Shown here: one piece after another, positions 53,463 through 63,026 of the stretch
Numbering within the stretch: the stretch's first letter is position 1
How the letters are laid out: each line of letters starts with the position of its first letter
DNA from: CAWIVH01 sp963839475
Lineage (GTDB): Bacteria; Acidobacteriota; UBA6911
Direction: 5' to 3'
Assembly (NCBI GenBank): GCA_963839475.1
Contig: CAWIVH010000018.1
Location: 248,001 to 312,000 of the forward strand
Length of the DNA: 64,000 bases
Translations under genes and position numbers: made by a program
Notes under the pieces: model-generated
Seen by the model: the letters and a program-made list of their open reading frames with translations, nothing else
What the model was told of the DNA's origin: nothing
The model's database searches: none

Positions 53463-54891
53463 ATGACCAGCCAGCCCTCATTGAATCTGCCCCCCGATCG
53501 GTACTTTGATGTTGATCCGGGACAGAAAAAAATCGCCATGGAACTCTACAGCCTGGTCGCCAAAGCCCCCCTGGTCTGCCCCCATGGGCACGTCGATCCG
53601 AAGATGTTCGCGGATCCGGACTACAGCTTCGGCACTCCGACCGACCTCCTTCTGATCCCCGATCATTACGTTTTCCGCATGCTCTATTCGCAGGGGATCC
53701 CGCTGGAAAAGCTCGGCATCCCACAGCGGGACGGAAGCGCAATCGAAGCCGATCATCGAAAGATATGGCAGATCTTCGGGGATAATTTTTATCTTTTCCG
53801 CGGCACCCCGACCGGAATATGGCTAGCCCACGAACTGCACGACGTCTTCGGCATCAACGTGAAGCTGACCGGAGAAACTGCGCGGGAAATCTACGACGCG
53901 ATAGCGGAGAAACTGGAGTCGCCTGAGTTCCGTCCCCGGCGTCTTTTTGAGCGGTTCAACATCGAGGTACTGGCCACGACCGATTCCGCGACCGATTCCC
54001 TGGAATGCCACCAGGCCATCCGGCAGTCCGGCTGGAAAGGGCGGATCGTCCCCACGTTCCGCCCCGATGCCGTCGTGAATATCGACCGCCCGGATTGGAG
54101 GGAGAGCATCGAAACCCTCGAGCAGATCAGCGGCATCCCGATAGCCGATTACAGGAGTTACATACGCGCCATTGAAAATCGCAGGGCTTTCTTCAAATCG
54201 ATGGGAGCAACCGCGACCGATCACGCTGCGCTGACGCCATTTACCTTCCAACTGTCGGAAAGCGAAGCCGATGCCATCCTGCAGCGCGCGCTCAAGGGCG
54301 CGGCAACACAAGGCGATGCGGTGGCCTTTACCGGTCACATGATGATGGAAAGCGCGCGGATGAGCATCGAAGACGGGCTCGTCATGCAGTTTCATCCCGG
54401 GTCGCACCGGAATCACAACCAGACCCTATTCGACCGTTTCGGCGCAGACAAGGGCTGCGACATACCGATCCCGGTGGAATACACGGCGAACTTGAAGCCG
54501 CTCCTGAACCGGTATGGCAACGATTCCGCGCCTCACCCTGATCCTGTTCACCCTGGACGAATCGACCTATTCACGCGAACTGGCGCCGCTGGCGGGGCAC
54601 TACCCCGCGGTGAAGCTGGGGCCGGCCTGGTGGTTCCACGACAGTCTGAACGGCATGCGCCGTTACCGCGACTGCGCCATGGAAACCGCTGGTCTTTACA
54701 ACACAACCGGGTTCAATGACGATACGCGCGCCTTCCCGTCGATCCCCGCCAGGCACGACCTGGCTCGCCGGGTGGATGCCAACTGGCTGGCGGGCCTGGT
54801 GGTCCGGGGCATCCTGGACCTTGAAGACGCACAGTCCATGATCCACGACTGCGCCAACCGTCTGGCCAGGAGAGCCTACAAATTCGAATAG
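53463..54891 (+). CDS. uxaC: Uronate isomerase (UxaC family), frameshifted at 54524
   Basis: This enzyme interconverts glucuronate/galacturonate with fructuronate/tagaturonate. The frame from ATG 53463 (AAGGA 8 bases before) has VCPHGHVDPKMF with the metal histidines. DTTDSATDS, VPTFRPD and GMHQHPGSHRNHNQ-like (here MQFHPGSHRNHNQTLF) follow. After NRYGND it breaks. The C-terminal third (RLTLILFTLDES, GHYPAVKLGPAWWFHDSLNG, NTTGFNDDTRAFPSIPARHD) lies in the frame ending at 54891. An extra T in TT at 54524-54525 accounts for it, and removing it gives 475 residues, the family length. It could use an unusual uronic acid substrate, given the Gfo/Idh/MocA gene nearby. Confidence 0.88.
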
Positions 54892-54903
54892 CCGGATTTC
54901 CGC

Positions 54904-57900
54904 TCAGTTCCGTTCGATGGCTGGCAGGCGGCCGGGTGTATGGGGCACGCCTGCCGCATCGAGCGCCTGTTCAAACTTCTTGAGGTCCGCTTCTAGAGAC
55001 TTCAGTTTCGCCAACTCCTCCGTGAACTCCTCCAACGCGATTTTGTAATTCATGGCCTGCGTGCCGGTGGGGGCGCCGCTCAATCCGCGCGCCCCTGAAG
55101 ATGCCGAGGACACCCGGGTTGATATGCTCGATGGAGCGCCGGATTCCAGGCCGCGCAGCGTTTCATCGCCTCGGAATTTTCGCAGGATCGCCGTGATCCG
55201 CTGGTCCAGCTTCGAAGCCTCATCCATCAGTCTGAGGTCCGCAGGCGCATCCAGCAAGGCGCGCCGGATTGCTGTGGTTCTGGTTTTGATGTTGTTGGCC
55301 AGCTCCGAGGCGCCGTCGAACGCCCGCTGGAGGAGGAGCACCTTTGCCTGGTAATCCGCTGCCGATGCCCTATCACCGGCTTTCGATCCGGCCATGTCGT
55401 CCGCGGCGACAACAATGGACTGCTCGGAACCAAGCGAGGTAATAATCCCCTTGTTGCGCCGAGAAAGGCTTGCCTTGTAATTTCCGGGAGCGACAAAAGC
55501 CCCTCCGCTCATCAGGGATGCGAAAGCCGCCGTTTCATCGGCCGGTTCCGCTGCAGCGCCACCCCCGCGCCTTCCGGAAATCCCTCCCCCTCCCGGCCCT
55601 CCGGCCCCTCCTGCGGGCGCCGCCGCGGGAAATCCCCGCAAATTCCAGATCACGCGATGGATTCCTGCGGTTCCGGGCACGGACAGTCGGCGCACGACTT
55701 TTCCTGAGGCATCCGCAATGGTAAGAATGTTTTGCGGAGCCTCCTCGTCGGCCTCAGCCGTCAAATCGGCTTGCGAGGGATATCTAGCGGCCTCCTTTTT
55801 CTTTTCCGCTGCTCGCGCTGCCTCCTGGCGCTCCTGTTTCCGGGTTTTCAGGGCCTCTTTTATCCACACGGTGATAACGGCGCCGATGGGCGGATTTTCC
55901 GCCATCCAATGCTGCTCCCCCTGCGAGCCGCGGCTTTTCCCGGTATCGGGGATTTGGAGGACGGAATTCTTCACCGGAAATATGTGGCACTCCCTGGTAA
56001 AAAGTTCGGGCTTGACGTCCCGGAGGGGCGCGTAGTTGTCCAGGATATAAAAGCCCCGGCCGAAAGTAGCGAGCACAAGGTCGTTTTCCCGCTCCTGAAT
56101 GGCAATATCTTTAACCGGGATGGTCGGAAGATTGCCGCGCAGACGGATCCATTTCTGTCCCCCGTCCACCGTGAAATACAGTCCGAACTCGGTGCCGCAA
56201 AACAACAGCCCGGGATTGACGTGGTCCTCCGCAAAGGAAAGTACCGGGCCGTTTGCCGGCAGGTCACCGGCGATCGAAGTCCAGGCCGCCCCCTTATCGC
56301 CGCTTTTGAATATATAGGGTTTGAAGTCGCCATTCTGATGATTGTTGAACAGCCCGTATACGGTATTGACGTCATGCTTGGAGGCGAAAAGCCGCTGTAC
56401 GTAGACGCCATAGGGGCTGGTTTCGGGCAGGCCGGCAATCTTTTCGACCTTACGCCAGTTTCTGCCGCCGTCCTCGGTCACCTGCATGTTGCCGTCGTCG
56501 GTTCCTGCATAGATCAGGCCTTCCTTTTTCCTGGATTCACCCAAAGCGGTGATGTTGCCGTAAGTCGAGGTCGACTGATGCTTCGCGACCGCCTCCGGCG
56601 GCCAGATTTTGCCCATCACGGGCAGGAGATTGCGGTCGATCTGGCGGGTGAGATCAGAGCTGACGGCTTTCCAGGAATCACCTCGGTCGTCGCTGCGGAA
56701 CAGCCGGTTGGCGGCGAAATAGAGCCGGGTGGGACTGTGGGGGCTGATAATGTAGGGCGATTCCCAGTTGAACCTGAGAGCGGGCTCTCCCTTGCCCTCC
56801 ACCGGCCGAATTGAGACCCGCTCACCCGTCCGCCGGTCGAGGCGGACTATTCCGCCATACTGCGATTCGCCGTAAACGATATCCGGATTGGTCGGATCGA
56901 TCCGGGCGACAAAGCCATCCCCGCCTGTTACGATGAACCAGTCATTGTTGGTGGGACCTTGAATCCCGCGGGAACGTGACGGACCACCCTGGGTGCTGTT
57001 ATCCTGCGTGCCGCCGTAGACGTTGTAGATCGGTGAAGCGTTGTCCACTTCGACATTGTAAAACTGGGTGATGGGAAGATTGCCGAAAAACCGCCAGATG
57101 CGGCCCCGGTCCCAGCTTTCATACAACCCGCCGTCGCACCCCTCGATCAGGTGGTCGGTGTTGGCCGGATCGATGTAGAGGCAGTGATTGTCCACATGCT
57201 TGGAGCGCTCGCCCACGGCACGAAACGTGCGGCCACCGTCTTCCGAAACCTGGGTCTGGACGCTCATGACATAGAGCCGGTCAGGATTCCTGGGGTCCGG
57301 AACGATGTTTTTATAATACATCGGCTGCGCCTCGGCCTCCCCACGGCGTTCCCAGCTGTTTCCTGAGTCGAGCGACGCAAAGATCCCCGGCGCGCTCTCA
57401 GAGGTTTCCACCTTGGCGTAAACCAGCCCCTTCCGGGCCGGTGAAAAGGCAATGACGATCCGGCCGAGGTCTTCAGACGACCACGGGCCTCGAATTTTAC
57501 GCCAGGTTTTGCCGCCGTCATTCGATTTGTGCAAACCGCTCTCCGGACCACCGTGGATCAGGGTCCATACATGGCGTCGCCGCTGATGCGCCACGGCCAA
57601 AAGAGTTTCCGGATTCGACGGATCGAAGGCGACATCACTGATCCCGGTGTTGTCGCTGATGTTCAAAACCTTGTTCCACGTGGCGCCGCCGTCGGTGGTT
57701 TTGTACAATCCGCGATCGCCGCCCGAAGCCCACAGCGGACCATACGCCGCAACGAAGACCGTGCTGGAGTCACGGGGATCGATCGCGATCCGGCCGATTT
57801 GCTCCGAAGCCTTCAAGCCAAGGTTGCGCCAGGTCTTGCCACCGTCGTCGCTGCGATAGACTCCGTCGCCATAGCCGACGCTGCGCTGGTTGGTGGCCTC

Positions 57901-58254
57901 GCCGGTCCCCACCCAGACGGTGTCCGGATTCTTGGGATCGAGCACCAGCGCTCCGATCGAATACGAGCCTTCATTCTGAAAGACCGGAGTGAAGGTGGTG
58001 CCCGCATTTACGGTTTTCCACACCCCGCCTGAGGCCGCTGCGATGTACCAGATCTGGCGATCTTCAGGGTGCACCGCGATGCAGCTGATTCTGCCCGACA
58101 TCAGGGCGGGCCCGATCGACCGCAACCGGAGGCTTGCGAAGGCATCCGGTGACATCGGATCGCGCGGGCGCCCGCCATCTTCAGGCGACTTTGCCGACTC
58201 CTGGGCAATTAGGCACGATGCGGCAAGAACCAGAATAGCGAGCAGTTTCTTCAT
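54904..58254 (-). CDS. Large exported sortilin/VPS10-like protein with many Asp-box repeats
   Basis: The 1116-residue protein has a signal peptide (MKKLLAILVLAASCLIA) and at least six Asp-box motifs of the S-x-D-x-G-x-T-W type, for example SDDGGKTWRN, TTDGGATWNK, SNDGGKTWRK and SEDGGRTFRA, that build a beta-propeller. A C-terminal region of Gly-rich, coiled-coil character (about residues 900-1116) with an Asp/Glu-rich helix follows. Such proteins in acidobacteria are annotated as sortilin-like or glycosyl-hydrolase-related exo-proteins. No catalytic residue is obvious. ATG 58254 follows GAGGG by 7 bases. It is transcribed opposite to uxaC, 12 bases away. Confidence 0.9.
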   Translation of the reverse strand: MKKLLAILVLAASCLIAQESAKSPEDGGRPRDPMSPDAFASLRLRSIGPALMSGRISCIAVHPEDRQIWYIAAASGGVWKTVNAGTTFTPVFQNEGSYSIGALVLDPKNPDTVWVGTGEATNQRSVGYGDGVYRSDDGGKTWRNLGLKASEQIGRIAIDPRDSSTVFVAAYGPLWASGGDRGLYKTTDGGATWNKVLNISDNTGISDVAFDPSNPETLLAVAHQRRRHVWTLIHGGPESGLHKSNDGGKTWRKIRGPWSSEDLGRIVIAFSPARKGLVYAKVETSESAPGIFASLDSGNSWERRGEAEAQPMYYKNIVPDPRNPDRLYVMSVQTQVSEDGGRTFRAVGERSKHVDNHCLYIDPANTDHLIEGCDGGLYESWDRGRIWRFFGNLPITQFYNVEVDNASPIYNVYGGTQDNSTQGGPSRSRGIQGPTNNDWFIVTGGDGFVARIDPTNPDIVYGESQYGGIVRLDRRTGERVSIRPVEGKGEPALRFNWESPYIISPHSPTRLYFAANRLFRSDDRGDSWKAVSSDLTRQIDRNLLPVMGKIWPPEAVAKHQSTSTYGNITALGESRKKEGLIYAGTDDGNMQVTEDGGRNWRKVEKIAGLPETSPYGVYVQRLFASKHDVNTVYGLFNNHQNGDFKPYIFKSGDKGAAWTSIAGDLPANGPVLSFAEDHVNPGLLFCGTEFGLYFTVDGGQKWIRLRGNLPTIPVKDIAIQERENDLVLATFGRGFYILDNYAPLRDVKPELFTRECHIFPVKNSVLQIPDTGKSRGSQGEQHWMAENPPIGAVITVWIKEALKTRKQERQEAARAAEKKKEAARYPSQADLTAEADEEAPQNILTIADASGKVVRRLSVPGTAGIHRVIWNLRGFPAAAPAGGAGGPGGGGISGRRGGGAAAEPADETAAFASLMSGGAFVAPGNYKASLSRRNKGIITSLGSEQSIVVAADDMAGSKAGDRASAADYQAKVLLLQRAFDGASELANNIKTRTTAIRRALLDAPADLRLMDEASKLDQRITAILRKFRGDETLRGLESGAPSSISTRVSSASSGARGLSGAPTGTQAMNYKIALEEFTEELAKLKSLEADLKKFEQALDAAGVPHTPGRLPAIERN

Positions 58255-58277
58255 GGATAAGCCCTCGAATATGTTTC

Positions 58278-58445
58278 CAAATGACGAATGCAACAAATTG
58301 CGAATTGCGAATTAAAAATACAAATTACGATTCATCAGTGAAGAGCTCCGCATTCTGCAATTCGCAATTCCAGAATCGCTCTTATCCATGGCAGTTCCTA
58401 CTTGCCGAGCATTTCCCTTCATGGATCAATTCGCAATTCGCATTC
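58278..58445. repeat. GACGAATGACGA / AATTGCGAATT repeat element
   Basis: AAATGACGAATGCAACAAAT then a doublet of GCGAATT is followed by inverse arms CTGCAATTCGCAATTCC and CAATTCGCAATTCGC. It occupies the space between the Asp-box protein and the second Gfo/Idh/MocA gene. The end at 58445 is 1 base from that gene's stop. Confidence 0.65.
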
Positions 58446-58446
58446 T

Positions 58447-59823
58447 TCAGCCAATTTGGTACGGCCAGCGCTGGGCGCGCGACAGCATTGCATTGGCTTC
58501 ATCATCGTTCCTGAAACGCTCATGGATCGGATCCCAGCGCAAGGTGCGAGGCAGCTTCATGGCGATGTGGATCAGGAGACAGGCGCTGCACGAGCGATGC
58601 CCGATCTCGACGGGGCAGATCGGCTGCTGTCGTGCCCGGATCGCTTCCAGCCAATTGCCATGGTGGTCGCTGCTGCGAACAAGGCGGATCCCTTCCGGAC
58701 CGATCTGCGAGGTCAGAATTCGGGGATCACTGGCCGAGAGAGATTTTTCGTTGTCCGCTTTTTTCACGGGATCGCTTGCTGTGACCGAATAGTTCCCCCG
58801 GGTTACAAAAATCCATCCTTCGGAGCCTTCAAAGCGTATGCCGTTGGGAAAAGCACCGCTGACCTGCATCGTGACGCCGTTGGAGTAAAGGGCTTCGGCG
58901 TGGAAGTCGCCGTGAACATTCCAGAGACCCTTTTGGGGGAAGTCGGCCTTGGCCTTGATCTCGACCGGGCCGCTGTATTCCATATTCATCCCCCAGTGGG
59001 CTATATCGATGTGGTGCTGTCCCCACCCGGTTATCATCCCCGCCCCGAACTGTTCGCAGCGCAACCAGCCGGGGCGCGAAAAATCGTTCTGGGGATGGAC
59101 CCGCTTTTCGGTGTAGTAAACATAGGGCGTGGAGCCAAGCCACATCTCATAGTTCAGGTTTTTCGGCACCGGCATTTCAGGCTCTTCGTCGCCGGCAGGA
59201 TCTCCGGGCAGCCCGACCTTGACGGTATGGAGCCTGCCGATCCGGCCGTTGCGCACCAGCTCGCAGGCAACACGAAACTGCTCCCAGGAACGCTGCTGCG
59301 TGCCCATCTGGAATATCCTGCCGGTGCGGGCCACCGCATCGGCGAGCTGCCGGCCCTCCGCAATGGTCAGTGAAGCCGGTTTTTCGAGGTAGATATCCTT
59401 CCCGGCCCTTGCGGCATCGATGGCAGGCAGGGCGTGCCAATGGTCCGGTGTGCAGATGATAATGGCATCGATATCGGGGTTGAGCAGCATCTCGCGATAG
59501 TCGCCGTACATCTTGACGCCGTTGGACGGGGTTCCTTTTTTCTTATAGTACTCCTCGACAAACTGTTTCCCGAGCGCACAGCGCTTCGTATCTAAATCGC
59601 AGACTGCAACAATGCGCGCCTGATCGAACTTGAGCACTCCCGGCATATCGTGCTCGCGACCGATGCGGCCGGTGCCGATCACACCTATGTTGATGCGATT
59701 GCCGGGAGCATTGGCCCCGAACACCGAAGCAGGAACGATGGAAGGAAAAAGCGCGGCGCCTGCCGTGGCGCGGGAGACAAAACTCCTGCGCGAATACCTT
59801 GCAACTGAGGGTTTCTTTTCCAT
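58447..59823 (-). CDS. Gfo/Idh/MocA-family oxidoreductase, Tat-exported
   Basis: The 458-residue protein has a twin-arginine signal (YSRRSFVSRATAGAALFPS), a Rossmann domain (INIGVIGTGRIGREHD, IVAVCDLDTKRC, LYLEKPASLTIAEG as the EKP motif) and a C-terminal substrate domain with YEMWLGSTPYVYYTEKRVH, HIDIAHWGMNME and EGSEGWIFVTRG. It is related to but clearly distinct from the protein at 17687. The substrate may be a sugar or cyclitol. It lies among several carbohydrate-type genes (uxaC, aldo/keto reductase, polyol dehydrogenase) but no binding protein or transporter is present to define a pathway. The start ATG 59823 has a weak AGGAT. Confidence 0.9.
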   Translation of the reverse strand: MEKKPSVARYSRRSFVSRATAGAALFPSIVPASVFGANAPGNRINIGVIGTGRIGREHDMPGVLKFDQARIVAVCDLDTKRCALGKQFVEEYYKKKGTPSNGVKMYGDYREMLLNPDIDAIIICTPDHWHALPAIDAARAGKDIYLEKPASLTIAEGRQLADAVARTGRIFQMGTQQRSWEQFRVACELVRNGRIGRLHTVKVGLPGDPAGDEEPEMPVPKNLNYEMWLGSTPYVYYTEKRVHPQNDFSRPGWLRCEQFGAGMITGWGQHHIDIAHWGMNMEYSGPVEIKAKADFPQKGLWNVHGDFHAEALYSNGVTMQVSGAFPNGIRFEGSEGWIFVTRGNYSVTASDPVKKADNEKSLSASDPRILTSQIGPEGIRLVRSSDHHGNWLEAIRARQQPICPVEIGHRSCSACLLIHIAMKLPRTLRWDPIHERFRNDDEANAMLSRAQRWPYQIG

Positions 59824-59876
59824 GGCGACATCCTATTAGGAAGAATGTGTGATAATAGCCCATTGGGAACTGGAGC

Positions 59877-59945
59877 TTAAACGCAAAAATCGCTCCAGGA
59901 AAAGTCCCCCCATTCGACTTTGCGGTCCTGGGGGTCTTTGTGGTT
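59877..59945. repeat. AACCGCGAAG-type inverted repeat upstream of the UroD-like gene
   Basis: The right arm (59919-59945) is TTTGCGGTCCTGGGGGTCTT then TGTGGTT, the inverse of the family consensus. The left arm (59877-59900) is poor, TTAAACGCAAAAATCGCTCC. TTGCGG (59920-59925) plus TTAGAT (59944-59949) would give an 18-base-spaced promoter, 7 bases before ATG 59957, with no Shine-Dalgarno between, so a leaderless transcript is conceivable. Confidence 0.5.
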
Positions 59946-59956
59946 AGATAAAAATC

Positions 59957-60991
59957 ATGACAGAGAAGCAATGGGAAGTGTTGCTGGCAGTCATTCGCGG
60001 CGACAGATTGAAGCCGATTCCGGTTGGATTCATCATCGACAGCCCCTGGCTGCCGAATTGGGCGGGAATGTCGCTCCTCGATTACTATTCCAGCGACGAT
60101 CTGTGGCTGCAGGCCAACCTGAAGGCGCTGGCGGAATTCCCCGACTGCATCTTTCTTCCGGGCTTCTGGTCGGAATACGGGATGTGCACCGAGCCCTCGG
60201 CCTTCGGCGCCCGCTGCCTCTTCCCGGAAAACGAGTTTCCTTTCGCCGACAAAGTCCTTTCGGAACCGGAACAAATTGATGACCTCACCCCGCCCGACCC
60301 TCGGAAGCACGGGCTGCTCCCTTTTGTGATCAAGCGCCTGCTACACTGTCTTCCTGCGATTGAAAAAGCCGGGCATCGCATCCGCTTCGCCGTCTCCCGC
60401 GGCCCTTTGAACATCGCCTCGTTCCTCATGGGCAGCACCGAATTCCTTATGGAGATGAGGGCCGGCCCGGAGCGTATTCACAAGCTGCTGAGCTTGATCA
60501 CATCCTTCACCGTCGATTGGGTCGAATATCAAAGGGAGTGTTTCCCATCCATCGACGGCCTCCTCCTGCTCGACGATATCGTCGGTTTCATCGGCGAAGC
60601 CGATTTCAAGGAATTCGCCCTCCCCTACCTAAAGGAAATCTTCACCAAAGCGGGCGTCCGGATCCGTTTCTTCCACAACGACGCACCCTGCAAGAGCTCG
60701 GCTCCCCATCTGTCCGAGGCGGGCATCAATCTATACAACATGGGCATCCAATCGAGCCTGTCCCAGATTCAAGCCTGGACCCGAGGAGAGGTCGCACTGC
60801 TGGGCAACATACCCCCGCGCGATGTCCTGGCTTCCGGAAGTGCCGCCGAGGTGGAATCAGCCGTCCGGAAACAGCATGAAGCGCTTGCCGACCTGAGCCG
60901 GATCATGTTCTCCTGCGGGGGCGGAATGCCGCCTGGGGTCCCATCGGAGAACATCCACGCATTTGTCCGGCAGGCGAAATCGCTGGAATAG
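59957..60991 (+). CDS. Uroporphyrinogen decarboxylase-family protein (methyltransferase-like)
   Basis: The 344-residue TIM barrel belongs to the UroD superfamily. VGFIIDSPWLPNWAGMSL starts it, and the C-terminal zinc-type residues are in FFHNDAPCKSSAP and FSCGGGMPPGV. These Cys/His residues are typical of cobalamin-dependent methyltransferases (MtaA/CmuA/MtbA type), while true HemE has other catalytic residues, so the protein is probably a corrinoid-linked methyltransferase or relative. No corrinoid protein gene is nearby. The start ATG 59957 has no ribosome site, and the promoter would be in the adjacent repeat. Confidence 0.82.
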   Translation: MTEKQWEVLLAVIRGDRLKPIPVGFIIDSPWLPNWAGMSLLDYYSSDDLWLQANLKALAEFPDCIFLPGFWSEYGMCTEPSAFGARCLFPENEFPFADKVLSEPEQIDDLTPPDPRKHGLLPFVIKRLLHCLPAIEKAGHRIRFAVSRGPLNIASFLMGSTEFLMEMRAGPERIHKLLSLITSFTVDWVEYQRECFPSIDGLLLLDDIVGFIGEADFKEFALPYLKEIFTKAGVRIRFFHNDAPCKSSAPHLSEAGINLYNMGIQSSLSQIQAWTRGEVALLGNIPPRDVLASGSAAEVESAVRKQHEALADLSRIMFSCGGGMPPGVPSENIHAFVRQAKSLE

Positions 60992-61044
60992 CGTGAAACA
61001 CCGGTTCTCCGGCAGCATCCAATAAGAAGGGGAGGAGCAAATCT

Positions 61045-62049
61045 GTGCGCTGTCCCGGCCACACCACCATGCTGGCTGTTTTGATCCCACTGACCCTGGC
61101 GGCAGCCTGTCCATCCGTGCTCGCCCAGGCTGAGTCGAAATCCTTCATGGCGCAGCCCGGGGATACGCTGGTAGTTCAGAATGATTATGGGAAGATCCTG
61201 GTAAACGCTTGGGAGTCTTCCCTGCTCGAGGTGCAGATCCGGAAAAACCCGGCCGATAAGGCCGGGATCCGCGTGGCAACCCAAAAGAGCGGCAGCCGCG
61301 TGTTCATTTACGCCTTTTTCTCGGGCTCGGGGGAGGAATCGGTCGACCTCGAGATCAAGGCGCCTTCCTTCATGAACGCGGTGATTTCGGGAGCGAACCC
61401 GGAAATCGAAATCCACGGGCTTCAGGGATTTGTCCGGACCCAGACCTTCACAGGGTCGATTTCAACGGAGGATCTGGCTGGTTCTGTTTCCCTGGTCTCC
61501 GATTCGGGGGATATCGTATTCCGGTCCATTGTCCAGCCCCGGGGAGATGCGAGGCTGGAATCCAACTCCGGCACCGTGCGATGCGATCTAGCGGAAAAAT
61601 TGAACCTGCGCTGCTGGCTTCGCGCCGGTGGCGCCATCCTTTGGGAGAAAGAACCCGGAATCCAGGGCGCGACGCTGGAGAAGCAGCTCGGCACTTTTGG
61701 CCCGCTGTTTTACGCCGCAAGCCTTAAGGGAAGCGTCGTGGTCAGCTTGAAAGACGCCGTGGTCTTGCAAGCCCCTCCGCCGGCGGACCTCCCCCGACCG
61801 GCGCAGCCTCAATCCAAATCTCCCGCTGTTGACAACCGGAGCGCCAGCGCGCCTTCCGCGAATCGGGACACCCAGCCGCCCGGGGAGCCTTCCGATCAGC
61901 GGCCGACCCTTTCGCGGACCCCTGCGTCACCACGTACCCCCCCGGCCTGCCCGAGGAGCCGGCCGTTCCGGATCCGCCACCGCAAAAACCTCCAGCTCAA
62001 AATCCCATCCCGCCAGGATCCGCGCAGCCAGAGGGCCCCTATTCGCTAA
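61045..62049 (+). CDS. Exported DUF4097-like adhesin domain protein, probably the N-terminal half of a longer VWA protein
   Basis: After a signal peptide (CPGHTTMLAVLIPLTLAAAC with an AQA cleavage site) comes a domain resembling DUF4097: VVQNDYGKILVNAWESSLLEV, GSVSLVSDSGDIVFRS and similar beta-strand repeats. From about residue 245 the sequence becomes Pro/Ser-rich and runs out of family similarity at about 61937. There a C7 tract (61937-61943) would, if C8, join it in frame to GLPEEPAVPDPPPQKP and on to the VWA domain downstream. The open frame then stops at 62049, but the two parts most likely form one protein of about 660 residues. GTG 61045 has GGAGGAG 8 bases before it. Confidence 0.8.
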   Translation: MRCPGHTTMLAVLIPLTLAAACPSVLAQAESKSFMAQPGDTLVVQNDYGKILVNAWESSLLEVQIRKNPADKAGIRVATQKSGSRVFIYAFFSGSGEESVDLEIKAPSFMNAVISGANPEIEIHGLQGFVRTQTFTGSISTEDLAGSVSLVSDSGDIVFRSIVQPRGDARLESNSGTVRCDLAEKLNLRCWLRAGGAILWEKEPGIQGATLEKQLGTFGPLFYAASLKGSVVVSLKDAVVLQAPPPADLPRPAQPQSKSPAVDNRSASAPSANRDTQPPGEPSDQRPTLSRTPASPRTPPACPRSRPFRIRHRKNLQLKIPSRQDPRSQRAPIR

Positions 62050-62057
62050 AAATCCAG

Positions 62058-63026
62058 GTGGACTCGGTTTTGCTGAATGTCTCGGTGCGCGAGCGATACT
62101 CCAACCGGAGCATCCCTGATCTGCAAAAACCGGATTTCATGGTTTATGAAAACGGCACTTTGCAGGAACTGGATCAGTTTTCGCAAGGGGAAGCCCCCTT
62201 CAATCTTCTGTTGCTGCTCGACGTCAGCGGCAGCACCCGGAGCTACATCAACCTGATGCGGCAGGCTTCCGCGGATTTCATCCGCCAAATAAAGGAAAGC
62301 GATCGGATAGCCATCGCGACCTTCAACTCGAGCGTGCAGTTGATCCAGGACTTTACCAGTGACCGGGCTGAGGCCTTCCGGGCGCTCCAGCGCATCAACT
62401 CCGAAGGCGGCACCGCTTTTTACGACGCCCTCATGACCTGCATCGACCATTACATGAGAGGCATCGAGGGTCGAAGCGCCATCGTGGTTTTCACCGACGG
62501 GGTCGATAATCAGTTGGAAGGAAATCGCAGCGAGGGATCCAGAACCCCATTCTCCCAGCTTTATCGGCGGATTCAGGAGATCGACCCGATCATTTATACA
62601 ATCTTCCTGGATACCGAAGGCCGCATGGGGAGGGTGCCGGGAGCCCCATCGGGAGGAGGCATAATAGACATTCTCGGAGGTGTCCTGGGCGGAGGAAGAA
62701 GATTCCCGGGGGGAATTCCAGCGCCTCCGGCCGGCCGCGGAACCGGGAGCCCGGCGACCTATAATGAAGCGCGCCAGCAATTGAACACCATCGCCGAGCA
62801 GACGGGCGGCCGGATGTATTCGCCGAATCGGATCGAAGATCTTTCCCAGGTTTATTCGGACATCGCTGATGATCTCGGAATTCAATATTTATTGAGCTAC
62901 AGCTCGACCAACCGGGTCCGTGACGGTAAATGGCGTGAAATCTCGGTGAAGATCAAAAACCGCGCCGACCTCGTTGCCCGAACCCGCCAAGGCTATTACG
63001 CCCGTCAAGATAATCCCCTCAAATAG
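62058..63026 (+). CDS. VWFA-domain protein (acidobacterial VWFA-related type), probably 3' half of the preceding gene
   Basis: The 322-residue frame holds a von Willebrand A domain with the metal-ion-dependent adhesion site (LLLLLDVSGSTRSY), FNSSVQLIQDF, and VVFTDGVDNQLEG. A Gly-rich spacer and a family-typical tail (TGGRMYSPNRIEDLSQVYSD, YLLSYSSTNRVRDGKWREI, YYARQDNP) follow. The frame is open well upstream of 62058 (YSLKIQ precedes VDSVLLNVSV), so the GTG at 62058 is inside a strand and is unlikely to be the true start. The protein is expected to be exported. The stop codon is immediately followed by a dispersed repeat. Confidence 0.85.
   Translation: MDSVLLNVSVRERYSNRSIPDLQKPDFMVYENGTLQELDQFSQGEAPFNLLLLLDVSGSTRSYINLMRQASADFIRQIKESDRIAIATFNSSVQLIQDFTSDRAEAFRALQRINSEGGTAFYDALMTCIDHYMRGIEGRSAIVVFTDGVDNQLEGNRSEGSRTPFSQLYRRIQEIDPIIYTIFLDTEGRMGRVPGAPSGGGIIDILGGVLGGGRRFPGGIPAPPAGRGTGSPATYNEARQQLNTIAEQTGGRMYSPNRIEDLSQVYSDIADDLGIQYLLSYSSTNRVRDGKWREISVKIKNRADLVARTRQGYYARQDNPLK

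Noticed and set aside
55732..56814. 360-codon plus-strand open frame inside the Asp-box gene
   Set aside because: Antisense shadow; no ribosome site.
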